Shown here: positions 11,673-23,241 of the stretch, piece after piece
How the letters are laid out: each line of letters begins with the position of its first letter
Position numbering within the stretch: position 1 is the first letter of the stretch
Assembly (NCBI GenBank): GCA_032622095.1
Contig: CP136064.1
Coordinates: 180,394,011-180,458,010 of the forward strand
DNA from: Siphonodentalium dalli
Lineage: Eukaryota > Mollusca > Scaphopoda > Gadilida > Siphonodentaliidae
DNA: 64,000 nucleotides
Direction: 5' to 3'
Position numbers and translations under genes: made by a program
The notes under the pieces: model-generated
The model's database searches: none
What the model was told of the DNA's origin: nothing
Seen by the model: only the letters and a program-made list of their open reading frames with translations

Positions 11673-14127
11673 TAGTGATGTGCGGTTTTGAAATTTCATT
11701 TCGGGTTTGGTTTTGTAGAAAAACCAGGTTTTGGTTTCGGTTATGGTTTTACTCAATACACCACACCAATGACTGAATGACTATAGGCATAAAGCAAATG
11801 GTATAATATATGGCATAACAATTCCAGCCATTTTCCAGTGATTTCCATAGTCTATGTGGCAGTATGTGCCATATCGCCCATATGACACCAAAATTGTCCA
11901 AATTGAAACCGCTATAGGGCAAGATTTGATGACGTCACACAACACGTGTTCCTAGCAGTGGTAGGCAAAACATTGACCAGTGTCTACCAGATGTTCTTTG
12001 TTTACATTGAAGTGCGGTCAAAATATGCGTGTTTTAAAAATATGTATGGACAACAAAGAAAGATAAACAGCAAAAACAAAATATGGGAATAGTTGTTATG
12101 TTAATGGGTGTTCCAATTTTTCGTGTTTATATTTCCGTTTGATAAATATAACAACTTATATGTTCAGATTAAGGTAGATTGTTTATATCAAAGACATGTG
12201 TATATGATACGCGGAATAATTGTAATCGACGAATTCATGAAATACTATCATCAGAATAAAACATCTATGGAGTTGAATGACTACTTCAGCTTTTGTTTAT
12301 ATTTTCAATTTGATCGCTAAATGGTTGTGACAATTAAAAAACTTCCCCGAGTTCGGTGCAATTCTCAACGCGACTTCTATCATTTTCACTAGCACCGATG
12401 TAAATTCTTATATATACATATATACACCTGGCTGTGTTTATTTTATTTCTCTTTCGTTTGAATGTATTTGTCTAGAAATTTATTTCTAAATAGCATGCAT
12501 GGGGCGCAAGGATATTCACCCGATGGTAAAGATGGGCGAGGCAGTGTTTTTTCTTGTGTATGGCACAACTCAGTTAATAGAATATTTGAAACCTTTGAAA
12601 CAAGTTGTTAAAAGATACGGGCTGCGTTGGTGGGGGTATGCTGTTGAAATATTCACCTCCGTCAAAAATCGCCATAAACAGAAAGAATAGTAAAATATAG
12701 AGATTTTGTTCTAAAAAACAATCAGAAATATGGAATAAACAGTATGTTATTGTCAATTTCCCCCTTTGTTTAGATCCAGATATGGTAAACATAAAGAGCG
12801 TTTTTTTTACTGTTTTCCTGATATGGAAATAATAAAGAGCGTTTAATAATTTTTTGTATGATAAACCAATATAATTGCGCTGTGAACAGAAACACAACTT
12901 CTGTAACACGAGCAGGCTCTTGTTTACGTACACCATCGTACGTCTTGAGGACGATATACTATTTACGTGCTGATTAACTATGTTTGCCATATGAACAAAA
13001 CTATGTATATTTTAATATTCCTTCTGTTGATGACGATTTGGACAAATGTGAATATTTCTGCAACGTACGTCGCCCGTGCCTTTACATGGTAGAAAAAGAC
13101 ACACTCATGTAACGAGTCATGTTTCAAAAAATGTTTCTTGCACACGAATCAATAAAGAGCGTTTTTCGTTACTATGTTCAGAATTTCGTACGAACAAAGA
13201 GCGTTTATCTCAGTTATGTTTCAAAAGAAATGGACAATATGACTTGGTAATACGTTTTTATCGACGTCTTATCTCGCCTTTGAAATTAAATATACGGACG
13301 TCACATGTCCAAACGGTCTTTAACTGGTGCATATACCTAGTAAATAAAGAACATTGGGTACTAATTTCCGCTCGTATGTGAGCCACGTTCCTTGATTTGA
13401 TAAATTCATATATTTTGCTTGTTACAATGTCAGTCAATCAACATCTATACCTAATGGGACAATTCACGAACTGCATGATAAGCTAACAGAGAGATCAAAT
13501 TACGATTGCATTCGTCGCTGCACGTGTTATTGATATAAAATGAATATGCATGGTGGACACAATTGCAACCAAATACTTGAACTTGGTGATGCATTTTATA
13601 TCGCGCGTGTGTGTGTGTGCGCTAGTAAATGGAACACGCAGGCAAATTTACCAAATACAAAACAATAACACCCACAGTAACCGCATGACCACGTGTCGAA
13701 ATATCCTCCAAATTGTCACAAAATCGTCAGTTATAATTATAATCCGCGCCAGTGTTCACGTACATATATGTTATTGTGCCACTGGAAGAACTTTACGTTA
13801 AATATTTCATGTATAAGAGGAAAGTATAGGGTGTTTTGCGAGACACCATTGTGTGTTTCTGTGTTATTCTATACACAGCTGGCCTTTGTTTTGCCTACCA
13901 GCAGCCAACACACGTGGTCGCTGTGACGTCATTGTTTGTATACAAAATTCTCCCCTATAGTGGTGGCAAATAGCAGCTGACAAAAGCACACGCTAGTCAC
14001 ACATCTTGGAAAGGAGACCAAAGGTATCGCTTAATTGAAACCGGAATAATTGGTTTTATAGAATATATCGGTTGCAGTTTTGTTTTGAAATAAAATTGAA
14101 AGAAAACTGTAAAACCGCATATCACTA
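11673..14127. mobile_element. Non-autonomous hAT element, 2,455 bp, 80 bp after the ECT2 stop codon
   Basis: Perfect 8 bp target duplication CTTCACAT (11665-11672 and 14128-14135). Ends are TAGTGATGTGCGGTTTT at left and the inverse of TAGTGATATGCGGTTTT at right. Inverted similarity extends about 300 bp inward; for example GACGTCACACAACACGTG near 11931 pairs with a region near 13900. No transposase frame. It contains a nested TTAA MITE (12608-13085). Confidence 0.88.
12608..13085. mobile_element. TTAA MITE family 1, diverged copy nested in hAT
   Basis: Starts TTAAAAGATACGGG and follows the copy at 2077-2578 through GTCAAAAATCGCCATAAACA, ACAGTATGTTATTGTCAA and CATAAAGAGCG to CGTGCCTTTA. The right TTAA is degraded (TTTACA). 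Its position shows it inserted into, or was carried along by, the hAT. Confidence 0.6.
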
Positions 14128-14135
14128 CTTCACAT

Positions 14136-15397
14136 ATCTACACAATCACACCTATGTAAAGTGTAAATACATGTATATATTTATAGTATATATCTATTAT
14201 ATAACGAAGGATAGTTTATTATTGTGATAATTTTTCATGTCATACTTTTACATCCTGATGTGTCATAAGTTCTTACAGACATACAGTTCCCTGATATATC
14301 AAATTAAGCTGCCAGAGATTATTTTTTTTAACTTTAAATTATTTCTTTATGCATCTTTCTTTCTTCTCTTTTTACTTTTTCTAAGCTCGACCATTCAATT
14401 TCATGACCTTTAAAATTGGTGACAATCATGGGAACAATTTTACTTCATTTTAGGTTACCAAAAAATAATTCATCCATTTTATATGATCATATTAAATTGA
14501 ATAAAGTCTTCCCAAGAACGTCATTTTAGCCCTTAATATACTAAATACTCATTGACGAGTAGTTCCCTTAGGAAATGTTCAGATAGTAAGTTCATAAAAT
14601 GACCATAGGCCATTTGTTGAACTTATAATCTGAACATTTCCCCCCAATGAATATGAAACATTCTGCTCTTGTATTATCTGTTTTTCTGTGTCGTCTGCTT
14701 TTGTTACCTGAACACCCTTTAAAATGAATAATAACCATTCCAACTGATTGGGAGAATCCCTTCAGTATAGAGAGGGTTCCTATTAACCAATTTGATAGTA
14801 TCAATGTAATACTCAAGTCGGTGTGATTTTTTTATTCAGACGTAATATATCCAAGAATGACAACCTTAGAAACAGTTGCTGTAAGGCCAGTTCTAACAAC
14901 TTTGCATTGTCAATTGTGTACACCCTGCCTCCCTTCTGCTTACTTCTATTACTTATTATAAAATTCAAATGTTAAAATGAGAAACACTAACTAAGAGCGA
15001 TTATGCTAATAAATGATATAACATTTAATTTTTGTTAAAGGGCCTCATTTTTATACAAAGTCCCATACCTACAGTAGGGTTGACGCTGGACCAAAATTTT
15101 CTCTTGCCAAAAAGTTCGCCAAATTATTTCTTTTTTTCCCAATTCCAAATGGACTTGCCAAATTCAATTGAGGTCTAATTGGGGGAAATTGAGGTTAAAT
15201 TATTGAAGATAAAATGTATTGACTGTATTGACATACACACACAAAATAAATGCTTTTGACAAGCTATTATTAATATAGATCTCATAGCAATGTTGTAATA
15301 AATCCCTAAGTGACACCCAGAAACTATGCTTAATATTCCCACACAATCAGACAAAATATCAAATTACAGGTATCTGTCTTCAAAGCATACATATTAT
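14136..15397. other. Intergenic; dispersed repeat at about 14535-14790, otherwise nothing recognised
   Basis: 14535-14790 holds the 'GTTCAGATA/TATCTGAACATTTCC' repeat also at 25085, 46824 and 52340, including its inverted GTTGAACTTATAATCTGAAC part. 15073-15190 has a GGGTTGACGCTGG phrase of the type that begins some hAT elements, without a convincing partner end. Confidence 0.4.
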
Positions 15398-16440
15398 TAT
15401 ACCCCCACTAAAAAAAGGGGGTATATACTGTTTTTCATCTGCGTCCGTATGTTGTGGCATACATCTGATGTCTGTTCAGGTCATAACCTGAGCACTAGTG
15501 CTCGGATGCTCGGATCGTAATCAAATTTGGTATGGATATTCACTACTATGAGGACATTCAATGGAGTGTTCAATCGTTTTGTTTGGGTTTTCCGTTCTAG
15601 ATTTATTCATCTTTGTTTAGACCAAAAAAAAAAAGTGTTTTGGTTCTCGGGCAATTTTATTTTCAAATCAATGAGGGAGGGAGGGTTTTATTTTTATTTT
15701 TTTCTGCGCATAGTAAGCATGGACAAAGATACCTTCTTCTGTTTAGTAATAACCAGAAAGGTAGAGGGAACTGTTATGCATATAAACTCATTTAGTCTTA
15801 TATAAAAAATGACATTGTACTACCAGTGTATGACTGGGATTACCTAACAATATATTCAATTGTATAAAGTTACAATTAGTGTAAGTTGTTCAAAATGACT
15901 AATTGTAAGAATAGCATGAGGATCAGCTTATCATTTTCTTAATTGTAGTCATCTACTTCATGTTGTAAGCCTGAAAGTCACTTTTTAACACATTACATGT
16001 TAGAGCTCAATGCACACTAATATTCAACACATATCTGCTATGGCCAGATCTTTTTTTCCGTAAGTTTTTTTGTCATAACATCAGGCATTGCAATAAAAAG
16101 GCCTAATGCGGCCCTTTATATTCAATGCGGCGGTGCCTGAGAACCAAAACCTTTTTTTTTTTTGGCCTTATTTGTAAATATTGGGGTTTTTTTTTCTTCC
16201 AAGCAGATGTCTCAACTATAGGTTGTCGGATCTTCATGAAATTTGTTATGGATGTTCACTATGAGGACACATCAATGGATTGTTAAATCGTTTTGTTCTA
16301 GGGTTGTTCATCTTGGTTAATCTAAAAATGCTGATTTTTGGGTCCGTCTGCCTGAGTATCTCAGTCATGGGTTATAGGTATGCCCACACTAGGCGGTATG
16401 CCACATGGGGGTATGCACCGGACAGTCCATCTCTTGTTTT
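15398..16440 (+). repeat. Hairpin-headed repeat family F
   Basis: Head hairpin TATACCCCC / GGGGGTATA at 15398-15425, then a CGTCCGT phrase and two diverged units, each with ATTTGGTATGGATATTCAC or TGAAATTTGTTATGGATGTT. The tail reads CCATCTCTTGTTTT at about 16427-16440. A truncated relative lies at 45985-46266. The interior at about 15800-16180 looks unrelated and may be inserted. Confidence 0.5.
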
Positions 16441-18080
16441 GACTGTATCTGTGTTGCAGACAACGAGCCACAAATTAATCCATCGCCATTAACATTTGAC
16501 TGATTTGGTGTATTAATTGATCATGCAACTTGAATGTCTTTTTTTGTCAATTTGTTGGTTTGTTAGCGACTTTCGAAGGCGTTCAAACTAATTTATTAAA
16601 ACACCCACTTTCCAAAAATGTGACCAAATGAATTTTTTTTTTGCCATTTGGCAAGTGACAAGTGACAAGTTTGGCAAGTTTATACCCTGCCCACACACCA
16701 ACAGGCCCCTGGGAAAAAATATTAAAATACCAATATAGACTGGTAGAGTCAATATTAAAATTTTATATTTTCCCCCAGGGGGCCTGTTCAGCACCCCCCC
16801 CCCTTCTCCACCACCATCATCAATTTGGTCCATCTGTCTGCTAGAGCATCTGTCCATTGACACAATCTGTCTAAGCTGTTATTCCTTCATCTTCTGGTAA
16901 ACAATCCATTTTTGAAGACACATTGTCTGATTGTACAAGTATGAAAGTACACATATTTAATAAAGTTTTAAACTTGTGCTCTTCAAAGGCTGCACTTTAA
17001 AGTGATGTGAAACACTCCACTGAGGTGTTCGGAACGGATTAACAAAGAATCATGCCAAAATAAGTTATTTTCATAAATCTGATGTCAAAATAGGCATAAA
17101 ACAGCAGGTAAAAAAGAGTCATTGATAAACGAATTACACGCAGTGACTATTTTTGGCGGAATCATTGCTGTAATATTTATGCAAACTAATTTGTCCTTAT
17201 GAAAGTAGTAAATATTGACATTTGTGCGTATTTCAAACATTGTGTTCTCTGAAATGGCACAGCTGATTGTGTTGACATTGTCGATATTATCTCAGTAAAT
17301 TGCTACATTCTGCCAGGAGATATTGTGTCGTTACTAACATCAGTTTTTTATCCCTGAAGTAAGTCCATAATATGTCTTTAAAAGCAATATTTCATAATGA
17401 AATGTTCTATTATGAAAAGGCGAAATCATCATAGCCAATCATAATTTTTCACTGAATTGTTTTAATACAAAGCAGGATAAATTATCATCAACAGTGAGAG
17501 CATAGAATACAGTCTACGAGAGTCATGGATTGCCACTTCAGGTTTACCAGATTCTATTATGACTAATATAATTCTCTGGTTGGGGGGGAGGTGAAGGGAC
17601 TAATTTTGTGATTTCCATGCAAATCTCCGAAGTAAAAATAATATTTGAAGGAGTTGTCCACAGCAACATTATAATGGAGCAAGTTCCATGTTGACCCGCC
17701 AGATAAATATGTATTGTTTTAAATACTGCATCAAGTCACAGCCAGATTATTTGCAACTCTGTAACATGTGCTCCAGATATTTGCATAGAAATATCCATTC
17801 GAAATTGCCCACTTGACCTCCCCCCTGATGTTGAAAGTAATATGGTCTAAATTTCCTCCTTAAATCATCATAATTCTCTCTGATTCTCTTGAGCATTTTT
17901 ATCATTTTCATATGCTTCATCATATACAGGGTATGTATGGTTATTATTGTCATGATAGTCCATTTAAATATTAGTTCAACTGCAAGGTTATAAGCTTTAA
18001 ATGCTATGTCAATAAACATGAACAAACCCAGGTTGTTAATTTACTCCCTAAACAATTTCTTTGCACACGAGAAGGACTAT
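16441..18080. other. Intergenic; possible hAT relic at 17000-17400
   Basis: From AAGTGATGTGAAACACTCC (about 17000) to CATAATATGTCTTTAA (about 17380) the order of short phrases resembles the interior of the hAT at 9112-10513. A C-run at 16795-16803 and a CACCACCATCATC stretch are simple sequence. No exon recognised. Confidence 0.35.
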
Positions 18081-21000
18081 TAGTCGGTCTCACAACTGGG
18101 CTCTTTAGGGAATATCCAACCACTTTCTGTTTGATACTGATTTTAGAGTACTTTTCGATGAGGAATTCAGTGGTGCTGACCGATTTTTGATAAAAGGGGC
18201 CCAAATTCCATTTTTAAGGGCCTGAACCCCAATTTTGGGGTTCAGCACTTTTATCTCAAAGTTGAGCCCCCAATTAGAATTTTATTGACCTATATGCATC
18301 AGTGCCACATACAGGTATCATTTCTGATATTTTCTGTACCATTATCGGACGGGATTGACCTTCAAGGAGCTCTTGACCCTGAAAATCCAAAATGGCCGAC
18401 TTCAAATTTGCAAAAAGTTAGCAAAGTCAAGAATAATTAAAATTGTGCTACCTATAGAATTATTTTCATCTTTAAAGGATCAGCACCTTTGTGCTCCCAC
18501 TCATGAGTGCTTAACAAGGTTTTTGGATGGAATATATTGGTCGTAGAATGAAAAACAGACATTTTCCCAATAACAAAGATGTTGAAGAAATCATCAATTA
18601 TAGGGTATTTGATCAGTAACATAAAACTCCTGCAAAAGGTTACCTAGTGATATAATTTGAATGTAGTTGTGAGTAGTTCATCCTTTGTTATCCATATTTC
18701 ATGGCCTTTGATGTGAGATGGCTGCCAAAATGGTTATAAATGGGATGACATATATCACATTATCAATATAAATGAGTTAAATGTGTTATTTTCTTGAAAC
18801 TTATGGGAGAACAGGATGTTTTTATGGTATTCTAATGTTGAATTGAATTATACTCAGCCCACAAGTAGGTTTAGTAAATGTTGAGTTACTCCAATTCGAT
18901 CGATCATTATGATTCGGTAGTTGAGCAGGTAGCCACGCTATGCAATACTCTATCATGTTTCAACTTATCAAGGTAAAATGATCACATTACCAATGACTAT
19001 TTAATGCTGTTAAATTTTATAAAGTACAGCCCATTTGAAACTGGTTTGCTGACCCAGAAAAACTTCATTTTATGATACCAGACTGACCATGAGAAAAAAC
19101 ACATACAAGACGTGGAAGTCAGTGACTATAATCACAAATAGCAATCCACCATATTTTGTCAGATGTTTTTGTAGATCTTTGGATGTTGTAATGCAATATA
19201 GATCTCCATTATATTTGCACAATTTAACTTTTCATTTCATCCCTTTAAATTGACTTTTATTTTTTGATCTCAGTAAAAGAACTGTAAATGGTTTTATGTT
19301 ATAGGCACAGGAGATATATATATACATATACTTTACATATCAAATATTGTGCACCCTGCAGGTACATGTATATGTGTCAGTCGCTTTAGGTGTGTGATGT
19401 ACATGCAGTAACTATATTCTAGTGAAATTTATGGTCTGCACTCTGCAGTATTTCAAAAAAACATGCTATGGCCATGCCTACATATACATGTACACTGATT
19501 CTAACACTATGATTGTCAGGTTATAATCAATGTTTGAGGAAAGTTAATATGTAATTTTCATTTGTGTTGCATTTGTCAATATTAATGGGTCCCACATTTA
19601 ATTTTCATGAGACTGGTGGAGTATAAGGAGTATGGACATATGCATACCTTTAAAAATATCTTTAAAATATCTTTAAAATGGTAAGTTATGAGGGCTATTA
19701 GCTATTATGAATAATTATGTTAGTGAAATTATAGACCCTCATCTTCTTCAACCTGCAAGTGCTGCAACTATCATGACCAATCAAAATTAATGTGGGACTG
19801 ACTCATTCTACTATTGATTGAATAGTGATGATTCCGTAATTTCCTAAATCTTTTTGTGAGATGAGTTGTCCTTTTGGAAGAATTGATTACTTCTGAAATA
19901 TATACTGGTATATATGGTCATCTCTTATCTGATTACAACATGTTTATACTATGAACAGATGCAATACCCATCTTAAGCTCGCAACATATGGTTGCTGCAT
20001 GAAGCAAACAGCTGGTCATTCTATTTAGTAAAAGTGTTTAGCATATTCCATAGCTTGGTCACTTAAATGAGATCAGCTGTTAAATGTTGATAACAAATTT
20101 TGAAAACCTATTTGTTCAATCTGTACATTTCTGTTAATTAGAGCACAATCGTTATCTGATTATTGGTAAAGCACACCAATTTCCAAGGCATGTTCAAAGT
20201 CAGGAAGGGCATATGTTGTGTGTCGGGTCAACGCATGCTCAGCAGCGATTTCCAGCTAATACCATTGTGTGTGGTCAATTGTGCTCTAAGTCGGGCATGC
20301 GCATAATTCTTTACTAGAATAAATCTCGTCTTTGACTCAATTGATTCTGGTCAAGAACTATGCTCCATAATCCTTACTTATTAAAATAAATATCAAACTA
20401 AAATGCAATTCAACATTAGAATACCATAAAAGACATACTGTTCTCCTGTTAGCTATAGTTTAAATGAAATGCCATATTGCATTCATTTACAATGATATAA
20501 ATGTGATATACATGTATGCCACCCCATCTTTAGCCATTTTGGCAGCCATCTCATATCAAAGGCAGTGAAATCAATATAAAAAGGATGAACTATACTCATA
20601 AATACATGTATATATTCATATCATATCATTAGCTACCCTTGTTTGCAGCAGTGTTTGCACTACTAAACAATTACCCTAAAATTTATGATTTCATCAACAT
20701 CTTGGTTATTGAGAAAATGCCAGTTTTTCATTCTACGGCCTGCTACGGCCAGTACATTCCTTCCAAAACCTTGTTGAGCACTCATGAGTGGTAGCACAAT
20801 GGTGCTGATACTTTAAAGATGAAAACAATTCTATACTTTGCACTATTTAAATTATTGTTGACTTTGCTAAATTTTTGCTAATTTTGAAGTCGGCCATTTT
20901 GGATTTTCAGGGTCAAGAGCTCCTTGAAGGTCAATCCCATCCTATAATGCTATAGAAAATATCAGAAATGATACCTGTATGTGGCATTAATGCATATAAG

Positions 21001-21173
21001 TCATTAAAATTCTAATTGGGGGCTCAACTTTGAGAAAAAAGGCTGGAATTTGGGCCCCTTTTATCAAAAATCGGTCGGCACCGCTGAATTCCTCATCGAA
21101 AAGTACTCTAGAATCAGTATCAAACAGAAAGTGGTTGGATATTCCCTAAAGAGCCCAGTTGTGAGACCGACTA
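18081..21173. mobile_element. 3.1 kb element with terminal inverted repeats of about 770 bp
   Basis: The left arm 18081-18846 starts TAGTCGGTCTCACAACTGGG, and the right arm 20406-21173 ends with its inverse. Arms correspond along their whole length with scattered substitutions and short indels; for example about 40 bp near 18210-18255 is absent from the right arm. Both arms have TAT directly outside, so the target duplication is TAT, or TA if the TIR begins at GTCGG. The 1.56 kb middle has no protein frame. This is a non-autonomous long-TIR (foldback-like) element. I cannot place its superfamily. Confidence 0.8.
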
Positions 21174-21243
21174 TATATTCTTACATCTGATCTGCTCTTC
21201 CAGCCGTCTGCCCTATGGCAAGCCAAACCGCTATTTAATATTA

Positions 21244-21556
21244 ATTTTACTTAAGTAAAATAAAATTACACTTTATTTTACTTAAGTGAAATAAAATGTC
21301 CTTTTATTTAACTTAAGTGAAATAACGGTCATTTTTTATTTTACTTAAGTAAAAAACTATTTTACTTAAGTAAAATTAACCATGTTTTAACTTAAGTAGA
21401 ATTCTTTTTTACTTAAGTAAAATAAAAAGTGACCTTTATTTTACTTAAGTAAAAAAGAATTCTACTTAAGTAAAATAATGCGTTAATTTTACTTAAGTAA
21501 AATAAATGACATCTATCGATGACCGGTAGATGGCGTTTATTTCACTTAAGTGAAAT
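21244..21556. repeat. Left palindrome array, 11 copies of CTTAAG
   Basis: CTTAAG begins at 21250, 21281, 21312, 21344, 21365, 21391, 21412, 21444, 21465, 21492 and 21545. Spacings are 31, 31, 32, 21, 26, 21, 32, 21, 27 and 53. Copies at 21391-21470 form a palindrome of palindromes, with GAATTC in two of the linkers. The last spacer (ATGACATCTATCGATGACC and on) recurs in the right array. Confidence 0.9.
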
Positions 21557-22240
21557 AAAGCGCCCACTATGGGAGTAATCTTGCAAACTAATAATTTCTC
21601 CCTTGGCACGTACGCCGGGAGTGCTGTTCATGTTCGTGAGAAAGTTAGCTCCCGTTGTGTATTATAAATGGCTGATTTCTTCCATTTACTAATAATAGGC
21701 CTAACGTATTTACATAATTATGGCAGATTCAGTCGATACAACACTGGACTCAATTTCCAGGGTTATACGAGAGACTGATAGACTGAAGGGGGTATAGGAG
21801 ATTTGCATCGCACGGAGATCAGAATACGTACCGCTGTTGTCAAAAAACTTCTAACCTGACAACTCGAGGGAACTATAACCAATACATATATTGCACCCAG
21901 TGAGATGTAATAAGAGAGCACCTAGAGACTATAATAAATTCGCCCACTGCATGTACCATCATAATAAGATCCAATAAGCATCAAACTTCGCACCACACAT
22001 TTTAGCAGTTTTCTCTGATTATAGCTGTACCAGCAGTGGGTGTGGAATGTTTTAAATTTTATTGCATGATGTTGGTGCTATAAGCTGTCTGTATTGTTTT
22101 GAGAGAGAGTGTGAGTTATAGTAAATACGTCTTTAATCTATCTAAGTATTTTACAACTGCCGAGTGGCTCTGTGGCACACATGTTCTGTATCACCCGTTG
22201 GGGGAAATCATTAATAACTCTTAACACCCGGTTGCACTTT
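21551..22240 (+). other. Core of the palindrome element; TATAAA and a 25-codon frame
   Basis: Unlike its flanks it has no palindromes. TATAAA at about 21664 precedes an ATG at 21720 that opens MADSVDTTLDSISRVIRETD and stops at 21795-21797. The end of the frame reads AAGGGG|GTATAG, a possible splice donor, so this could be a captured first exon. Otherwise unrecognised. Confidence 0.4.
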
Positions 22241-22696
22241 ATTTTACTTAAGTAAAATAAATGACATCTATCTATGACCGGTAGATGGCGTTTATTTCAC
22301 TTAAGTGAAATAAACCCAAATGTTCATTTATTTTACTTAAGTAAAAAAGAATTTTACTTAAGTTAAATAAAAACTGTGTTTTATTTCACTTAAGTGAAAT
22401 TCTTTTTTACTTAAGTAAAATAAAAAAAGGGCGTAACATAATGGTAATTTTATTTCACTTAAGTAAAATTAGTGTGCGTTTTAATTTTACTTAAGTAAAA
22501 TAAAATGTCATTTTATTTTACTTAAGTAAAATAAAGTGTCATTTTATTTTACTTAAGTAAAATAAAACCATGTAGATGGCGCTTTATTTCACTTAAGTAA
22601 AATAAAATGACACTTTATTTTACTTAAGTAAAATAAAATGACACTTTATTTGACTTAAGTGAAATAAAGTGTCATTTTATTTTACTTAAGTAAAAT
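22241..22696. repeat. Right palindrome array, 14 copies of CTTAAG
   Basis: CTTAAG begins at 22247, 22300, 22336, 22357, 22389, 22410, 22458, 22490, 22521, 22552, 22592, 22623, 22654 and 22685. Spacings are 53, 36, 21, 32, 21, 48, 32, 31, 31, 40, 31, 31 and 31. Linkers near the outer end are AATGACACTTTATT or its inverse, giving higher-order symmetry. Confidence 0.9.
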
Positions 22697-22735
22697 TAAT
22701 ATTAAATAGCGGTTTGGCTTGCCATACTGCCCATG

Positions 22736-22925
22736 GGCATAATTTTGTCTGAGCTTTAATCCTACATTTTTTGGTCAATTTGTTTTAATTTGCAAAGATA
22801 TTTTGTGCACCTGCGATTATGAGGTCCATCAGACTTTTATTGTGCAGTTATCCCCCTTTTTTGACTCAGAAAATGTTCTCAAGATGCATAATTTTGTCCA
22901 AGTTTTTATTCCTCCATTTTTCTAT
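22736..22925 (+). repeat. Family A internal fragment
   Basis: About one unit of repeat family A (GTGCACCTGCGATTATGAGG, then CATAATTTTGTCCAAG) without head or tail, immediately after the palindrome element. Confidence 0.5.
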
Positions 22926-23241
22926 CTAGTTTACTGTTTGTTCATAAAACTTAAACTAAAAACTTCTGTGATGTCAAAAGTACTGGAAGGATGCCTTGCA
23001 TGCCTTTGGCATCTTAACATCTCTTTGATGAACCCTTTATTTACTAAATACTCATTAAGAGGAAGGTAAAGTGGCAACATTTGAATGGGGAATTCAGTGT
23101 TAATTTTTGGGAAAAGATTGATCAAACCTTGCAAAGGGCAGGTGACCATATCATACTTTTTTGGAAAGTTTGAATACTTGTCTAGTGACAACGCAAAGCG
23201 GAAGTTTGATTTTCATCCCAGGTTGGATATTATTGGACATT

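Larger units (their letters stand above)
21214..22726. mobile_element. 1.5 kb element built from CTTAAG palindrome arrays
   Basis: Ends are TATGGCAAGCCAAACCGCTA at left and its inverse at right, continuing inverted for at least 40 bp. Both sides are flanked by CTGCCC (21208-21213 and 22727-22732), consistent with a 6 bp target duplication. Inside, 11 palindromes at left and 14 at right (consensus TTTTACTTAAGTAAAA) flank a 0.68 kb core of more ordinary composition. No transposase is present. Subterminal repeat arrays often bind a transposase in DNA transposons; that role here is inference. Confidence 0.8.

Noticed and set aside
12108-12320. Frames at 12108-12320, 12574-12990 and 13076-13381
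   Set aside because: All lie in the non-autonomous hAT element or its nested MITE, and none resembles a hAT transposase.
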